The notes beneath the pieces are model-generated. The model made no database searches and had not been told where the DNA came from. It worked only from the letters and a program-made list of their open reading frames with translations. Shown one piece after another: positions 50,895 through 59,984 of a stretch of 64,000 nucleotides of DNA (position 1 is its first letter; every line of letters begins with the position of its first letter). The DNA lies in NCBI RefSeq assembly GCF_003054045.1, contig NZ_QBKH01000003.1, forward strand, positions 248,001-312,000, in the 5' to 3' direction. The translations under genes were made by a program, and so were the position numbers. This DNA is from Sphingobacterium faecium (GTDB taxonomy: Bacteria; Bacteroidota; Bacteroidia; Sphingobacteriales; Sphingobacteriaceae).

Positions 50895-51434
50895 ATGATA
50901 ACACCATTTTCTATTCAAATACAGCTTGAAAATAATCAAGTCAGATTAATTCCAGTTCAGCAAGAGGACTTAGAGACACTTTATGCTGTTGCTCAAGATC
51001 CTAAAGTGTGGGAACAGCACCCTAATAAAAATAGATTTGAGCGAGCAGTATTTGAAAATTTCTTCGAAGGTGCATTGCTCAGTAGGGGAGCATATTTGAT
51101 ACAGGATAAAAACTCAAATGAAATACTGGGAAGTACACGCTTTTACAATTATAATTCAGATGAAAAAAGTATTTTCATTGGATATACATTTTATGCAACA
51201 AAAACATGGGGTACAGGGATCAATCCACAAGTAAAAAATATGATGCTTGATTATATCTTCGATCATGTGGATATTGTTTACTTCCATGTTGGAAATGATA
51301 ATGAGCGATCTAAAAAAGCAATGGAAAAATTAGGAGCAAAAAAAATTAGGTTGGAGGAAATAGCATATCATGGTGAACCAAATCGGATCAATATCCTTTA
51401 TTCAATTAGAAAAGAAGACTATTGTTATAAATAG
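50895..51434 (+). CDS. GNAT-family N-acetyltransferase (RimJ/RimL-like)
   Basis: A 179-aa protein with the GNAT fold: VRLIPVQQEDLETLYAVAQDPKVWEQHP at the start, then EILGSTRFYNYN and SIFIGYTFYATKTWGTGINPQVKNMMLDYIF (the acetyl-CoA-binding motif) and YFHVGNDNERSKKAMEKLGAKK. The RimJ/L group acetylates protein N-termini or small molecules. The ORF extends to a TTG at 50871, but ATG at 50895 is preferred. It is a lone gene. Confidence 0.88.
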   Translation: MITPFSIQIQLENNQVRLIPVQQEDLETLYAVAQDPKVWEQHPNKNRFERAVFENFFEGALLSRGAYLIQDKNSNEILGSTRFYNYNSDEKSIFIGYTFYATKTWGTGINPQVKNMMLDYIFDHVDIVYFHVGNDNERSKKAMEKLGAKKIRLEEIAYHGEPNRINILYSIRKEDYCYK

Positions 51435-51839
51435 GCAGATTTTTGAAGTGAATAAATTTGTTTTATTCAGGAAGTATTTTTTTGTTTACCCTTTGATCAT
51501 GAATCCAATATAATTTTTTGTCTTTCCAGTGAGCAATTAATAACATCTTCAAATGCTTCTAATAGCACAATAGTATTAATCATGCTGAAATGATGTTCAG
51601 TTTTTGTCTAAAATCTGGTATGCTTTTAAAATTATAAACTTAATAATGATTAAAAAATTATTTATTTTTTATAAAAATTGACAGCACTTGGTATTATTTT
51701 TAGGTGATTGGTAAGAGAGATTCAATAAGAGTGTCAAAAACACAAAAAATACCTCTATTGATTATTATTATCACTGTTAGAATGGTAGATAATTCTGTAA
51801 CTGTTTCATATGCTAGTGCTTAGGTGTGGGAAAATAAGT
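51435..51839. other. Intergenic stretch before the aromatic amino acid hydroxylase gene
   Basis: About 405 AT-rich nt. No ORF, repeat or strong structure was seen except the promoter box that follows. Confidence 0.4.
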
Positions 51840-51847
51840 TAAATTTG
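51840..51847 (+). promoter_or_regulatory. -7 promoter element of the aromatic amino acid hydroxylase gene
   Basis: TAAATTTG, 19 nt before the ATG; a full TAnnTTTG match. Confidence 0.5.
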
Positions 51848-51866
51848 TATATAGCTTAATATATAA

Positions 51867-53630
51867 ATGGAAACTTACGGCAACCCAGCATTAATTCACC
51901 TACCTCAACATTTAAAACGTTACATTGTGCCACAGCATTATGAACGTTACACTGCGATTGATCAAGCGGTATGGCGATATGTCATGCGACAAAATTATGC
52001 TTATCTCCGAGATATTGCCTATTATCCCTACATTCCCGGGCTTCGTAAAGCAGGATTGACCATTGAGGAGATTCCTAATTTGCAAGCGATGAATGATAGC
52101 CTCAAAAAAATGGGATGGGGAGCAGCCACTGTTGATGGATTTATACCTCCAGCAGCCTTTATGGAATTTCAAGCTAATCGCGTACTTGTCGTGGCAGCAG
52201 ATATACGTCAGATTGAGCACATTGAATATACACCAGCACCAGATATTATTCATGAGTCATCTGGTCATGCTCCAATTATTGGCGAACCAGAATATGCCGC
52301 ATATTTACAGTATTTTGGAGAGATTGGTACAAAAGCGATGTTTTCAGAAAAAGATTTTGAATTATATGAGGCTATTAGAAATCTATCTATTCTCAAAGAA
52401 AGTAGCGGTACCACAATAAAACAAATTGAAATGGCTGAGGCGACGCTTGCTGATATTCAAGCCAATATGGGGGAACCTTCTGAAATGGCACTCTTGAGTA
52501 GATTGCATTGGTGGACTGTTGAATATGGATTAATTGGGACTGTTGAAGATCCCAAAATTTATGGTGCAGGATTGTTATCATCCATAGGTGAAAGTGCATC
52601 ATGTATGCATAAAGAAATTCCCAAATTGCCTTATTCTCTTAAAGCATTAGACTACTCATATGATATCACTAAGCCACAGCCCCAATTATTCGTTACTTCA
52701 GATTTTAATCAATTGCGTGAGGTATTGGATCAATTTGCAAATACGATGTCATTTCGGAGAGGGGGAAAAGAGGGGTTAGAAAAAGCTATTGCCTGCAAAA
52801 ATTTATGCACAATTGTATATAGTTCAGGCTTACAGGTATCTGGATTATTTCAGTCAGGTATTGGTGATGAAGCCATATCCTATATTAAAACTGTAGGACC
52901 TACTGCATTGGCATATCAAGATAAACAACTCCTAGGACATGGAAAGACTTACCATGCTGATGGATTTAGTTCACCAGTTGGGCGTCTATCGGCAGTCGAG
53001 AAGGCACTTGAAGATTTTGATGAATCAGATATGAAGCGGTATAACATTGAGGTAGACCAACACGCTACATTTATATTTGAGTCAGGTATTGAGGTAAGAG
53101 GAATAATTCGTTCCATAGTGAAGCAAGATCTTAAAATTCAATTAATTACCTTGGCGCCTTGTCAAGTTGTCGATAGCTTATCCTGTCAGATTTTATTTGA
53201 TCCAGAATGGGGAACTTATGATATGGCAGTAGGTCAGCAAATCGTCTCTGTTTTCTGTGGTGCAGCAGATAAAGAAGCCTATGAGCAGGGAGTTGCAGTA
53301 TCAGCAAATAAAACAATTATTCAGCAACAAGATGAAATTGGACAAGCTAAAAATAATTTATATAGTTTGATTCGTCAACGTAGAATAGGTGAATCACCTA
53401 TTTCATTAACAGAAATTTATGAAATGATTGTAAAGCATTTTCCAATGGATTGGCTGGCTTATATTGAAACACTAGAGTTAGCCATACATGATCAAGAAAA
53501 CCGTTTAGCAAAGCAAATTGAAAATCATTTACAAGAAATTATCAGTGATCATAAGCATTTGAGTAAATTAGTTTTGGATGGCATCCAATTAGCTAAAAAT
53601 GATCAAATAGCCCTAATTCCTACTGAATAA
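51867..53630 (+). CDS. phhA: Aromatic amino acid hydroxylase (phenylalanine 4-monooxygenase-like), with C-terminal extension
   Basis: A 587-aa non-haem iron, pterin-dependent hydroxylase. The catalytic domain (about 1-275) has the two His ligands in PAPDIIHESSGHAPI and the Glu ligand in WWTVEYGLIG, with ADIRQIEHIEYTPAPD before the His pair. It should convert phenylalanine to tyrosine and feed the homogentisate genes 8-10 kb downstream. Bacterial enzymes are usually about 260-300 aa; residues about 300-587 form an extra region with beta-rich and helical parts (EVDQHATFIFESGIEVRGI; a charged helical end). I recall long forms in Bacteroidota, but the extension's role is unknown. TAAATTTG lies 19 nt before the ATG. 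Confidence 0.87.
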   Translation: METYGNPALIHLPQHLKRYIVPQHYERYTAIDQAVWRYVMRQNYAYLRDIAYYPYIPGLRKAGLTIEEIPNLQAMNDSLKKMGWGAATVDGFIPPAAFMEFQANRVLVVAADIRQIEHIEYTPAPDIIHESSGHAPIIGEPEYAAYLQYFGEIGTKAMFSEKDFELYEAIRNLSILKESSGTTIKQIEMAEATLADIQANMGEPSEMALLSRLHWWTVEYGLIGTVEDPKIYGAGLLSSIGESASCMHKEIPKLPYSLKALDYSYDITKPQPQLFVTSDFNQLREVLDQFANTMSFRRGGKEGLEKAIACKNLCTIVYSSGLQVSGLFQSGIGDEAISYIKTVGPTALAYQDKQLLGHGKTYHADGFSSPVGRLSAVEKALEDFDESDMKRYNIEVDQHATFIFESGIEVRGIIRSIVKQDLKIQLITLAPCQVVDSLSCQILFDPEWGTYDMAVGQQIVSVFCGAADKEAYEQGVAVSANKTIIQQQDEIGQAKNNLYSLIRQRRIGESPISLTEIYEMIVKHFPMDWLAYIETLELAIHDQENRLAKQIENHLQEIISDHKHLSKLVLDGIQLAKNDQIALIPTE

Positions 53631-53741
53631 GACATTCACTTGTTATTTAAGTACGGTTTAAGATATATTCTTCAAAATATACTTTCAAATTACAATGCTA
53701 TGTTGTTAAATAATATTGAACTTAATTGGTTTTTTAAATAT

Positions 53742-53774
53742 ATTAACGATTATGTAACATTAGGTTAGCATTAG
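53742..53774 (+). promoter_or_regulatory. Candidate Pho box (three 11-bp direct repeats)
   Basis: ATTAACGATTA, TGTAACATTAG and GTTAGCATTAG lie head to tail at exact 11-bp spacing, ending 17 bp before a TAGTTTTG -7 box. This is the layout by which PhoB replaces a -35 element in E. coli; the repeat sequence itself (TTAAC-like) differs from the E. coli CTGTCAT. The genes behind it encode a TonB receptor, phosphatase and phytase. Confidence 0.6.
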
Positions 53775-53790
53775 CATCATGTCAGACTTA

Positions 53791-53798
53791 TAGTTTTG
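53791..53798 (+). promoter_or_regulatory. -7 promoter element of the TonB receptor gene
   Basis: TAGTTTTG, a full TAnnTTTG match, 24 nt before the ATG at 53822. Confidence 0.65.
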
Positions 53799-53821
53799 CG
53801 ACAATATAATTAGCGCAAACT

Positions 53822-56632
53822 ATGAGAATTTTTTACACAATGATTTTGTTGATCGTTACTGTGAGTACCTATGCACAGTCTACGTTATTGACAGGTAAAG
53901 TAATGGATGATACCGACAATCTATCCTTACCAGGAGCAACGATAAAACTGCTTGAAGGAAATCGGTATACCGTATCGGATCAAAATGGTCACTTTGAGTT
54001 TTTAAATTTACCGACAGGTAGTTACACCGTTTCTGTTGTTTATATTGGTTATCAACCGATACTGAAAAATATAGTAGTAAAAAATGGCCAAAAGAATTAT
54101 ATAACGATTCAACTTTCATCGTCTTCTTTATCGCTATCAGAAGCAGTTGTCCTTGGAGATATGGCTAGGGGACAAGCTAAAGCATTGAATCAACAGAAAA
54201 ATAATCAAAATATTACTAATATTATTTCTTCTGACCAAGTCGGTCGCTTCCCAGATGCAAATATTGGGGATGCTTTAAAACGTGTTCCAGGTATCACTAT
54301 GCAGAATGATCAAGGAGAGGCGCGTAATATTATCATTAGAGGTTTAGCTCCACATCTTAATTCAGTCACCCTAAATGGAGATCGTATACCTTCTGCAGAA
54401 GGAGATAATCGTAATGTGCAGATGGATCTGATTCCATCGGATATGATTTCTACCATTGAAGTTAATAAAACACTGACGCCAGATATGGATGCAGATGCAA
54501 TCGGGGGGTCGGTAAACCTGATTACACGAGCTTCACCAAATGGAAAGCGATTATCAGCAACAATAGCTGGTGGTTATGGTCCTATTCGTGAAAAAGGTAA
54601 CTATACTGCAGGTTTGGTATATGGTAATCGTTTTGCAAACAATAAAATAGGCATTGTATGGAGTGGTTCCTTTAACAATAACCGTTTTGGATCTGATAAC
54701 GTGGAAGGAGTATGGACTGAAGGAAAGAAAGATCAGGTATTTATGAAAGAAATGGATATTCGTAAATACGATGTTCAACGCATTCGTAGAAGCACAGCAT
54801 TGGCATTTGATTATAAGATCAATGATAAGCATATGTTATATGCCAACGGAATGTACAATTGGCGTGATGATCGCGAAAACCGCTATCGTGTTCGATACCG
54901 TGATATCGAAGCTATTTATGATGCACAAGATAATATTACAGGGTATAAGGGAAATATCCGCAGGGAGACAAAAGGAGGCATAGACGACAGTAAAAATAAA
55001 AATAGTCGTCTGGAAACCCAAAAGGTACAGAATTATTCGATTGGTGGAGAACACCTATTAAATCCAAAAGTGGCATTAGATTGGTCGGCCAACTATGCAT
55101 CAGCAAGTGAAGATAGACCGCATGAGCGCTATATAGACTTTCGTGCAAAAGATGTTGTGATCACAGAAGAGTTATCTGACAGCCGATTTCCTTTGGTAAC
55201 ATCGGTAGGAGATGTACCCGAAAATTTTAAACTCGGTACAATCTCTGAAAATGATAATTATACTGAAGAAACTGAATTTGGAGCAAAGCTTAATATTCGT
55301 TTTCCTTTTACGATGATTAAAGATCAGAAAGGTCGTATTAGAACAGGACTCCGTATGCGTCTAAAAGATAAGTCTCGCGATAATATCTTTTATGAGTATA
55401 CACCCATCAATGCGCTTGGCAAGCTGGATGCTGTACCTAATAACTTCTATTCGGGAGAAGATTATCAAGCAGGAAATAAATATGTACCTGGATATTTTAT
55501 AGATCGTGAATACTTAGGAAAGTTTGACCTTAAAAATGCTGCTCTTTTTAAGGAAAAGGCCAAACCAAGTGAATATCTGACCCAAAATTATGAAGCAAAA
55601 GAGAAAATATTTGCAGGTTATATGCGATGGGATCAGGATATCAATACAAAATTATCTATGATAGTTGGTGCTCGAGTTGAACATACAAAGATTGACTATA
55701 CTGGTAATTATGTGATGGATGAAGAAGATTTGGAAGGTAGTGTTCAGCATAAAAATAATTACACCAATGTACTTCCGAGTTTATCTTTCAAGTACAATGT
55801 AGATGAAACATTCATTTTACGTACTGCATTTACGACAGCCTTAGCTAGGCCCAATTATTATGCTTTAGCCCCTTATGTAAGTGCACTATCTGAAGATGCA
55901 GAAGTATTCGCGGGTAATCCAAGTTTGAAAGCAACCTTCTCTTATAATTTTGATCTAATGGCAGAAAAATATTACAAATCTATTGGTTTAATATCTGCTG
56001 GACTATTTTATAAAAATTTAAATGATTTCATCTACACCTATGTAGACAAACAATTTACAAATGACAAATTTTCATCCAACTTTCCAGGACAGAAAAATCC
56101 GATTCCTAATGATCAAAACTGGAAGTTTGTGCAACAACGGAATGGCGATAATGTCGATGTGTATGGATTTGAAGTTGCATTTCAACGTCAATTAGATTTC
56201 TTACCTGGTGCATTTTTAAAAGGGTTAGGTGTATATGTCAATTATACCCATACCAATTCCAAAGCTAAAGGCATCACCAACGAAGATGGTGAGGAACGTA
56301 CGGGTGTTAAGTTACCAGGTACTGCTCCACATATGTTCAATGGATCATTATCTTGGGAAAACAACAGGTTTTCTTCTAGAGTATCACTCAATTATACTGC
56401 TGGCTACATCGATGGACTAGGTGGAAGTGATTTTGAAGATTTATTTTATGGAAAGCAACTTTTTGTAGATGCCAATGCAGCATATAAATTCACAAAGAAG
56501 TTACGCATATTTGCTGAAGCCAATAACTTGACAAATCAACCCTTACGTTATTACCAAGGTATTTCATCTCGTACAAGTCAAATGGAGTATTACCAAGCAC
56601 GGTATAATTTAGGGCTGAAATTTGACTTATAA
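53822..56632 (+). CDS. TonB-dependent receptor with CarboxypepD_reg-like domain
   Basis: A 936-aa outer-membrane transporter. Signal peptide (to about residue 19), then a CarboxypepD_reg-like beta domain (20-105: LLTGKVMDDTDNLSLPGATIK), a plug domain (about 130-235: IGDALKRVPGITMQND, ARNIIIRGLAPHLNSVTLNGDR) and a 22-strand barrel ending NLGLKFDL. The Rxx-G-x-NSVTLNGDR pattern is close to the TIGR01782 receptor group. Being followed by an acid phosphatase and a phytase behind a Pho-like box, it probably imports inositol phosphates or other organic phosphate esters, or their products. It has its own terminator (56657-56693). Confidence 0.92.
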   Translation: MRIFYTMILLIVTVSTYAQSTLLTGKVMDDTDNLSLPGATIKLLEGNRYTVSDQNGHFEFLNLPTGSYTVSVVYIGYQPILKNIVVKNGQKNYITIQLSSSSLSLSEAVVLGDMARGQAKALNQQKNNQNITNIISSDQVGRFPDANIGDALKRVPGITMQNDQGEARNIIIRGLAPHLNSVTLNGDRIPSAEGDNRNVQMDLIPSDMISTIEVNKTLTPDMDADAIGGSVNLITRASPNGKRLSATIAGGYGPIREKGNYTAGLVYGNRFANNKIGIVWSGSFNNNRFGSDNVEGVWTEGKKDQVFMKEMDIRKYDVQRIRRSTALAFDYKINDKHMLYANGMYNWRDDRENRYRVRYRDIEAIYDAQDNITGYKGNIRRETKGGIDDSKNKNSRLETQKVQNYSIGGEHLLNPKVALDWSANYASASEDRPHERYIDFRAKDVVITEELSDSRFPLVTSVGDVPENFKLGTISENDNYTEETEFGAKLNIRFPFTMIKDQKGRIRTGLRMRLKDKSRDNIFYEYTPINALGKLDAVPNNFYSGEDYQAGNKYVPGYFIDREYLGKFDLKNAALFKEKAKPSEYLTQNYEAKEKIFAGYMRWDQDINTKLSMIVGARVEHTKIDYTGNYVMDEEDLEGSVQHKNNYTNVLPSLSFKYNVDETFILRTAFTTALARPNYYALAPYVSALSEDAEVFAGNPSLKATFSYNFDLMAEKYYKSIGLISAGLFYKNLNDFIYTYVDKQFTNDKFSSNFPGQKNPIPNDQNWKFVQQRNGDNVDVYGFEVAFQRQLDFLPGAFLKGLGVYVNYTHTNSKAKGITNEDGEERTGVKLPGTAPHMFNGSLSWENNRFSSRVSLNYTAGYIDGLGGSDFEDLFYGKQLFVDANAAYKFTKKLRIFAEANNLTNQPLRYYQGISSRTSQMEYYQARYNLGLKFDL

Positions 56633-56656
56633 ATATGATCAGGATCTAACCATAAC

Positions 56657-56693
56657 ATCCTGCATGGCGCATTAATCGCTATGCAGGATTTTT
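56657..56693 (+). terminator. Terminator after the TonB receptor
   Basis: ATCCTGCAT-G-GCG / CGC-T-ATGCAGGAT with a 7-nt loop, then TTTTT. Confidence 0.85.
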
Positions 56694-56856
56694 AAGCAAT
56701 GCGATAACAAGATCAATGTATTGAAATGGTGCTATTTCAGATCCATATTTAATTTCAGTAATTTAAAATTTTTCAATATCATTTTCCTGATGGAAGATAA
56801 AAGCACAATCAAGTGAATGGGTTCGGTAATTCAAACACCTGTATAGATTAAAATAG

Positions 56857-57861
56857 ATGAAAAAAAAAATATTCTTAACCCTGCTTACGGTATTAGTGCT
56901 GCAACAATCATTTGCACAGATTGCGCTACAAAAAGAAGAAAGGCAATCTGGATATAAAGGTGGATTTACTCCAGAGGTGACCTTGCTAAAGGATGGTTTT
57001 ACTTTTCTAGCATTAGGAGATTTTGGACGAGTTGGTGAATATTATCAAAAAGATGTGGCAGCAGAATTAGGGCGTACGGCGATCACCCTCAATGCTAAGT
57101 TTGTGGTATCTGTAGGGGATAATTTTTATCCATCTGGAGTAGCAAGTACACAAGATCAACATTGGAAATCTTCTTTTGAAGAGATTTATACACATCCCAA
57201 TCTATACCAGGATTGGTATGTCATTTTAGGAAATCATGATTATAGTGGCAGTACTAAGGCGCAGATTGATTACAGTCAGATTAGCCGTAGATGGAATATG
57301 CCAAGTCCTTATTTTAAGAAAAAATTTAAGTTGGAGGATGGTAGTACACTATTGATGATTTTTATGGATACCAATCCTTTTATTGATAGTTATCATCATA
57401 ATAGTGAAAAATATCCAGATTTAGCACAGCAAGATACGATTACTCAAAAAAAATGGTTAATTGAAACCTTATCCGATACTGATCCAAATATTAAGTGGAA
57501 AGTCGTGGTAGGACATCATCCATTATATAGTGGCGGTAAGCGAAAAGAAAATAAAGATACCAAATCTTTTGAAGCAAAATTTGCAGCTCTTTTTGATCAA
57601 TATGGCGTGCAGGCATACATTTGTGGACATGAGCATGACCTGCAGGTCATTCGTCCCAAGGATCGTTTCACAACACAGTTTCTAACAGGGGCAGGAAGTG
57701 AAGTCAGGCCTACCGGGCAACGAGAAGGTACGCTTTTTGCAGCAGCAGAACCTGGTTTCATGGCATTCACGATAGTAGGAGAGACGATGCTTATGCAAAC
57801 CATTCAAGCCAAAAATGGTACTACCAAATTATTAAAGAGTATCACGATTAAATCAAAATAA
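56857..57861 (+). CDS. Secreted metallophosphoesterase, purple acid phosphatase (ACP5)-like
   Basis: A 334-aa protein with a Sec signal (MKKKIFLTLLTVLVLQQSFAQ). Metallophosphoesterase motifs in order: LALGDFGRVGEYYQ (D), VSVGDNFYPSGV (GD-N-Y), ILGNHDY (GNHD), VVGHHPLYSGGKR and CGHEHDLQV (H pairs). The Tyr in GDNFYPSG and the order of motifs match mammalian-type (TRAP/uteroferrin-like) acid phosphatases with a Fe-Fe or Fe-Zn centre. It would remove phosphate from organic esters in the periplasm or outside. It is 23 nt upstream of the phytase gene, so the two form an operon. Confidence 0.9.
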   Translation: MKKKIFLTLLTVLVLQQSFAQIALQKEERQSGYKGGFTPEVTLLKDGFTFLALGDFGRVGEYYQKDVAAELGRTAITLNAKFVVSVGDNFYPSGVASTQDQHWKSSFEEIYTHPNLYQDWYVILGNHDYSGSTKAQIDYSQISRRWNMPSPYFKKKFKLEDGSTLLMIFMDTNPFIDSYHHNSEKYPDLAQQDTITQKKWLIETLSDTDPNIKWKVVVGHHPLYSGGKRKENKDTKSFEAKFAALFDQYGVQAYICGHEHDLQVIRPKDRFTTQFLTGAGSEVRPTGQREGTLFAAAEPGFMAFTIVGETMLMQTIQAKNGTTKLLKSITIKSK

Positions 57862-57884
57862 TTATATTTTATAGCATAAGAAAA

Positions 57885-58958
57885 ATGAAATCAAGATCTA
57901 TTTTATACGGATTAGCAGCTTTGACACTCGCAATGTCATGTAGTGATCAACTTGCTCCAGTATCATCCAATGCATTAAAACCAATAATAATAACTGAACA
58001 AACCGAGTACGATACAGACGATCCCGCAATTTGGATCAATCCACAAGACCCTAGCAAAAGTTTGATCGTTGGTACAGATAAAGAGATAAATGGTGGTTTA
58101 TATCTTTATGATCTAAAAGGGAAGATTGTTAACAAAGTAACAGGATTGCAACGCCCTAATAATGTAGATATCGCTTATGGTATGACGATCAATGGTAAAA
58201 AGATAGATGTTGCTATAACCACCGAACGTAAATCCAATAAAATTCGGATATACACTATTCCAGATCTCAAACCAGTAGATGGGGGAGGTATCGAAGTATT
58301 TATTGGTGAAAAAGGTGAAGATGAACGGGATGGTATGGGTATAGCAGTTTATACCAAAAAAATCGACTCGTTAACAAATGAGATTTACGCTATTGTTGGT
58401 CGCAAAACTGGTCCTTCAGGTAGTTATTTATGGCAGTATAGATTAAGTGGAAAACCTGACGGCACCATTCAGGCAGAAGTCGTGCGCAAATTTGGTGCTT
58501 ATAGCGGAGCAAAAGAGATTGAAGCGATTGCTGTAGACAATGAGTTAGGCTATGTATATTATTCTGATGAAACAGTAGGTGTGCGTAAGTATTTTGCTGA
58601 TCCCAAATTAAATAATAATGAAGAATTAGCTCTTTTTGCTAAAGGAGAAGCTAAACGTGATCATGAAGGTATTGCTATTTACAAAACAGGGGATAAAACG
58701 GGTTATATTCTAGTTTCTAATCAGCAGAATAATTCTTTTTTAGTTTATCCAAGAGAAGGTGAAGCAGCCAATCCCAATGCTTACAAATTACTAGCTGATA
58801 TTCCTGTTTCTGCTATAGAATGCGACGGTGCAGATGCTACACATGTCAATCTAGGTCCCGAATTCCCGAATGGCATATTGGTAGCCATGAGTAATGGTCA
58901 GGTATTCCATATCTATGACTGGAATGAAGTTCAAAAACGTATCCAAGCAGGAAAGTAG
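57885..58958 (+). CDS. Beta-propeller (alkaline) phytase lipoprotein
   Basis: A 357-aa protein with a lipoprotein signal (MKSRSILYGLAALTLAMSC, Cys19). The six-blade propeller of Ca2+-dependent phytase is recognisable: EYDTDDPAIWINPQDPSKSLIVGTDK, GLYLYDLKGKI, NNVDIAYGM, then DERDGMGIAVY, KEIEAIAVDNELGYVYYSDE and ECDGADATHVNLGPEFPNG. It frees phosphate from phytate in stepwise fashion. It is the last gene of the phosphate group; a terminator lies between it and the convergent flavin reductase gene. Confidence 0.93.
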   Translation: MKSRSILYGLAALTLAMSCSDQLAPVSSNALKPIIITEQTEYDTDDPAIWINPQDPSKSLIVGTDKEINGGLYLYDLKGKIVNKVTGLQRPNNVDIAYGMTINGKKIDVAITTERKSNKIRIYTIPDLKPVDGGGIEVFIGEKGEDERDGMGIAVYTKKIDSLTNEIYAIVGRKTGPSGSYLWQYRLSGKPDGTIQAEVVRKFGAYSGAKEIEAIAVDNELGYVYYSDETVGVRKYFADPKLNNNEELALFAKGEAKRDHEGIAIYKTGDKTGYILVSNQQNNSFLVYPREGEAANPNAYKLLADIPVSAIECDGADATHVNLGPEFPNGILVAMSNGQVFHIYDWNEVQKRIQAGK

Positions 58959-58975
58959 TCCTTATTATAAAAACC

Positions 58976-59022
58976 AGTTGCCCACCCATAACCTTTCAAT
59001 GTGATGGATATGGATGGGCAAC
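58976..59022. terminator. Terminator between the phytase and flavin reductase genes
   Basis: AGTTGCCCA-C-CCAT / ATGG-A-TGGGCAACT, a long hairpin of about 13 pairs with one internal mismatch. It lacks a clear T run on the plus strand, so efficiency is uncertain. Confidence 0.6.
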
Positions 59023-59045
59023 TTGAGTTTAAATCAACCTGATAT

Positions 59046-59954
59046 TTATTCGATTTCCAGTAAAAGAACCTGCCAGGCCATATTCAATTTACCCTCATCC
59101 AATAGTTTAGCAGCGTATATCTGTAGAAGTTTACTTCTTAATGTTAGTTGATCTTGCGATTGATCCCATATTGCTTTGATATTTGGATCCAAACTCAATC
59201 TGTTTTCATCAGTCAATACTGGTAATTGTTCTACATTCGCAAGTCTACCCAGATGATTACCAGTAAGGATTTCCGAAAAGCGAATGTGCTCCGGCAGTGC
59301 GTCAACTCCAATTCCTAAATTGCGGAGTGGTTTTGGAACCTCAAATAACGACTCTTGAGTTACACGACAATACCAATTACCACCTAAACGAGCAACAAGA
59401 TCGAGTGATTCCTGTGTGATCTGGTAGTTCTCATTCAGTAAAATTTCGTGAATGTGCATCCTAACAATTTCGGCGATGACCAAGTTTCCACCTCCAGGGC
59501 CATCCCCAAGACTGATGATTTCTTTAACTTTACATTCCAACTGTATGGGTGATTCTGCAACCCGAGGTGGTTTGATGAGATCTGATGCAATTGCTGTAAA
59601 ACCCGATTTCTCAAATTCATTGATACCTTTTCCATATTCGGTGCTCGCTAGGGACTGTTGCTGTACCATAGCATAATTCACAATATTGATCACCACTTCA
59701 GGGACTTCTTCGATATTATCTAATGTATGTTTTGTTGAACCATCTCGCATTCTTAATAATGGAGAAAAAACACAGATAGGTGGTTGTTGAGACATGAAAT
59801 TAAAATAGCTAAATGGACTCAGGTTGACCTCACCTGCAGCATCTATCGTGCTTGCAAAACAGATAGGGCGCGGTGCAACGGCATATTTGATGAGGTCATC
59901 AAAGATAGCTTGCTGTGCTACAGGATCAATTACTGTTGTTTTTTCTGATATCAT
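59046..59954 (-). CDS. Flavin reductase-family protein (DIM6/NTAB)
   Basis: A 302-aa FMN-binding split-barrel protein: YAVAPRPICFASTIDAAGEVNLSPFSYFNFMSQQPPICVFSP is the family core, followed by VINIVNYAMVQQQSLASTEYGKG. The extra C-terminal region (about 200-302) is longer than the minimal 160-aa flavin reductases. It lies 30 nt after the fumarylacetoacetase-family gene on the same strand, so it probably takes part in aromatic breakdown, but no step in the homogentisate pathway needs a flavin reductase. The actual role is unknown. Confidence 0.85.
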   Translation of the reverse strand: MISEKTTVIDPVAQQAIFDDLIKYAVAPRPICFASTIDAAGEVNLSPFSYFNFMSQQPPICVFSPLLRMRDGSTKHTLDNIEEVPEVVINIVNYAMVQQQSLASTEYGKGINEFEKSGFTAIASDLIKPPRVAESPIQLECKVKEIISLGDGPGGGNLVIAEIVRMHIHEILLNENYQITQESLDLVARLGGNWYCRVTQESLFEVPKPLRNLGIGVDALPEHIRFSEILTGNHLGRLANVEQLPVLTDENRLSLDPNIKAIWDQSQDQLTLRSKLLQIYAAKLLDEGKLNMAWQVLLLEIE

Positions 59955-59984
59955 AAGCTATATTCCTTATTTGATTTATTATTC

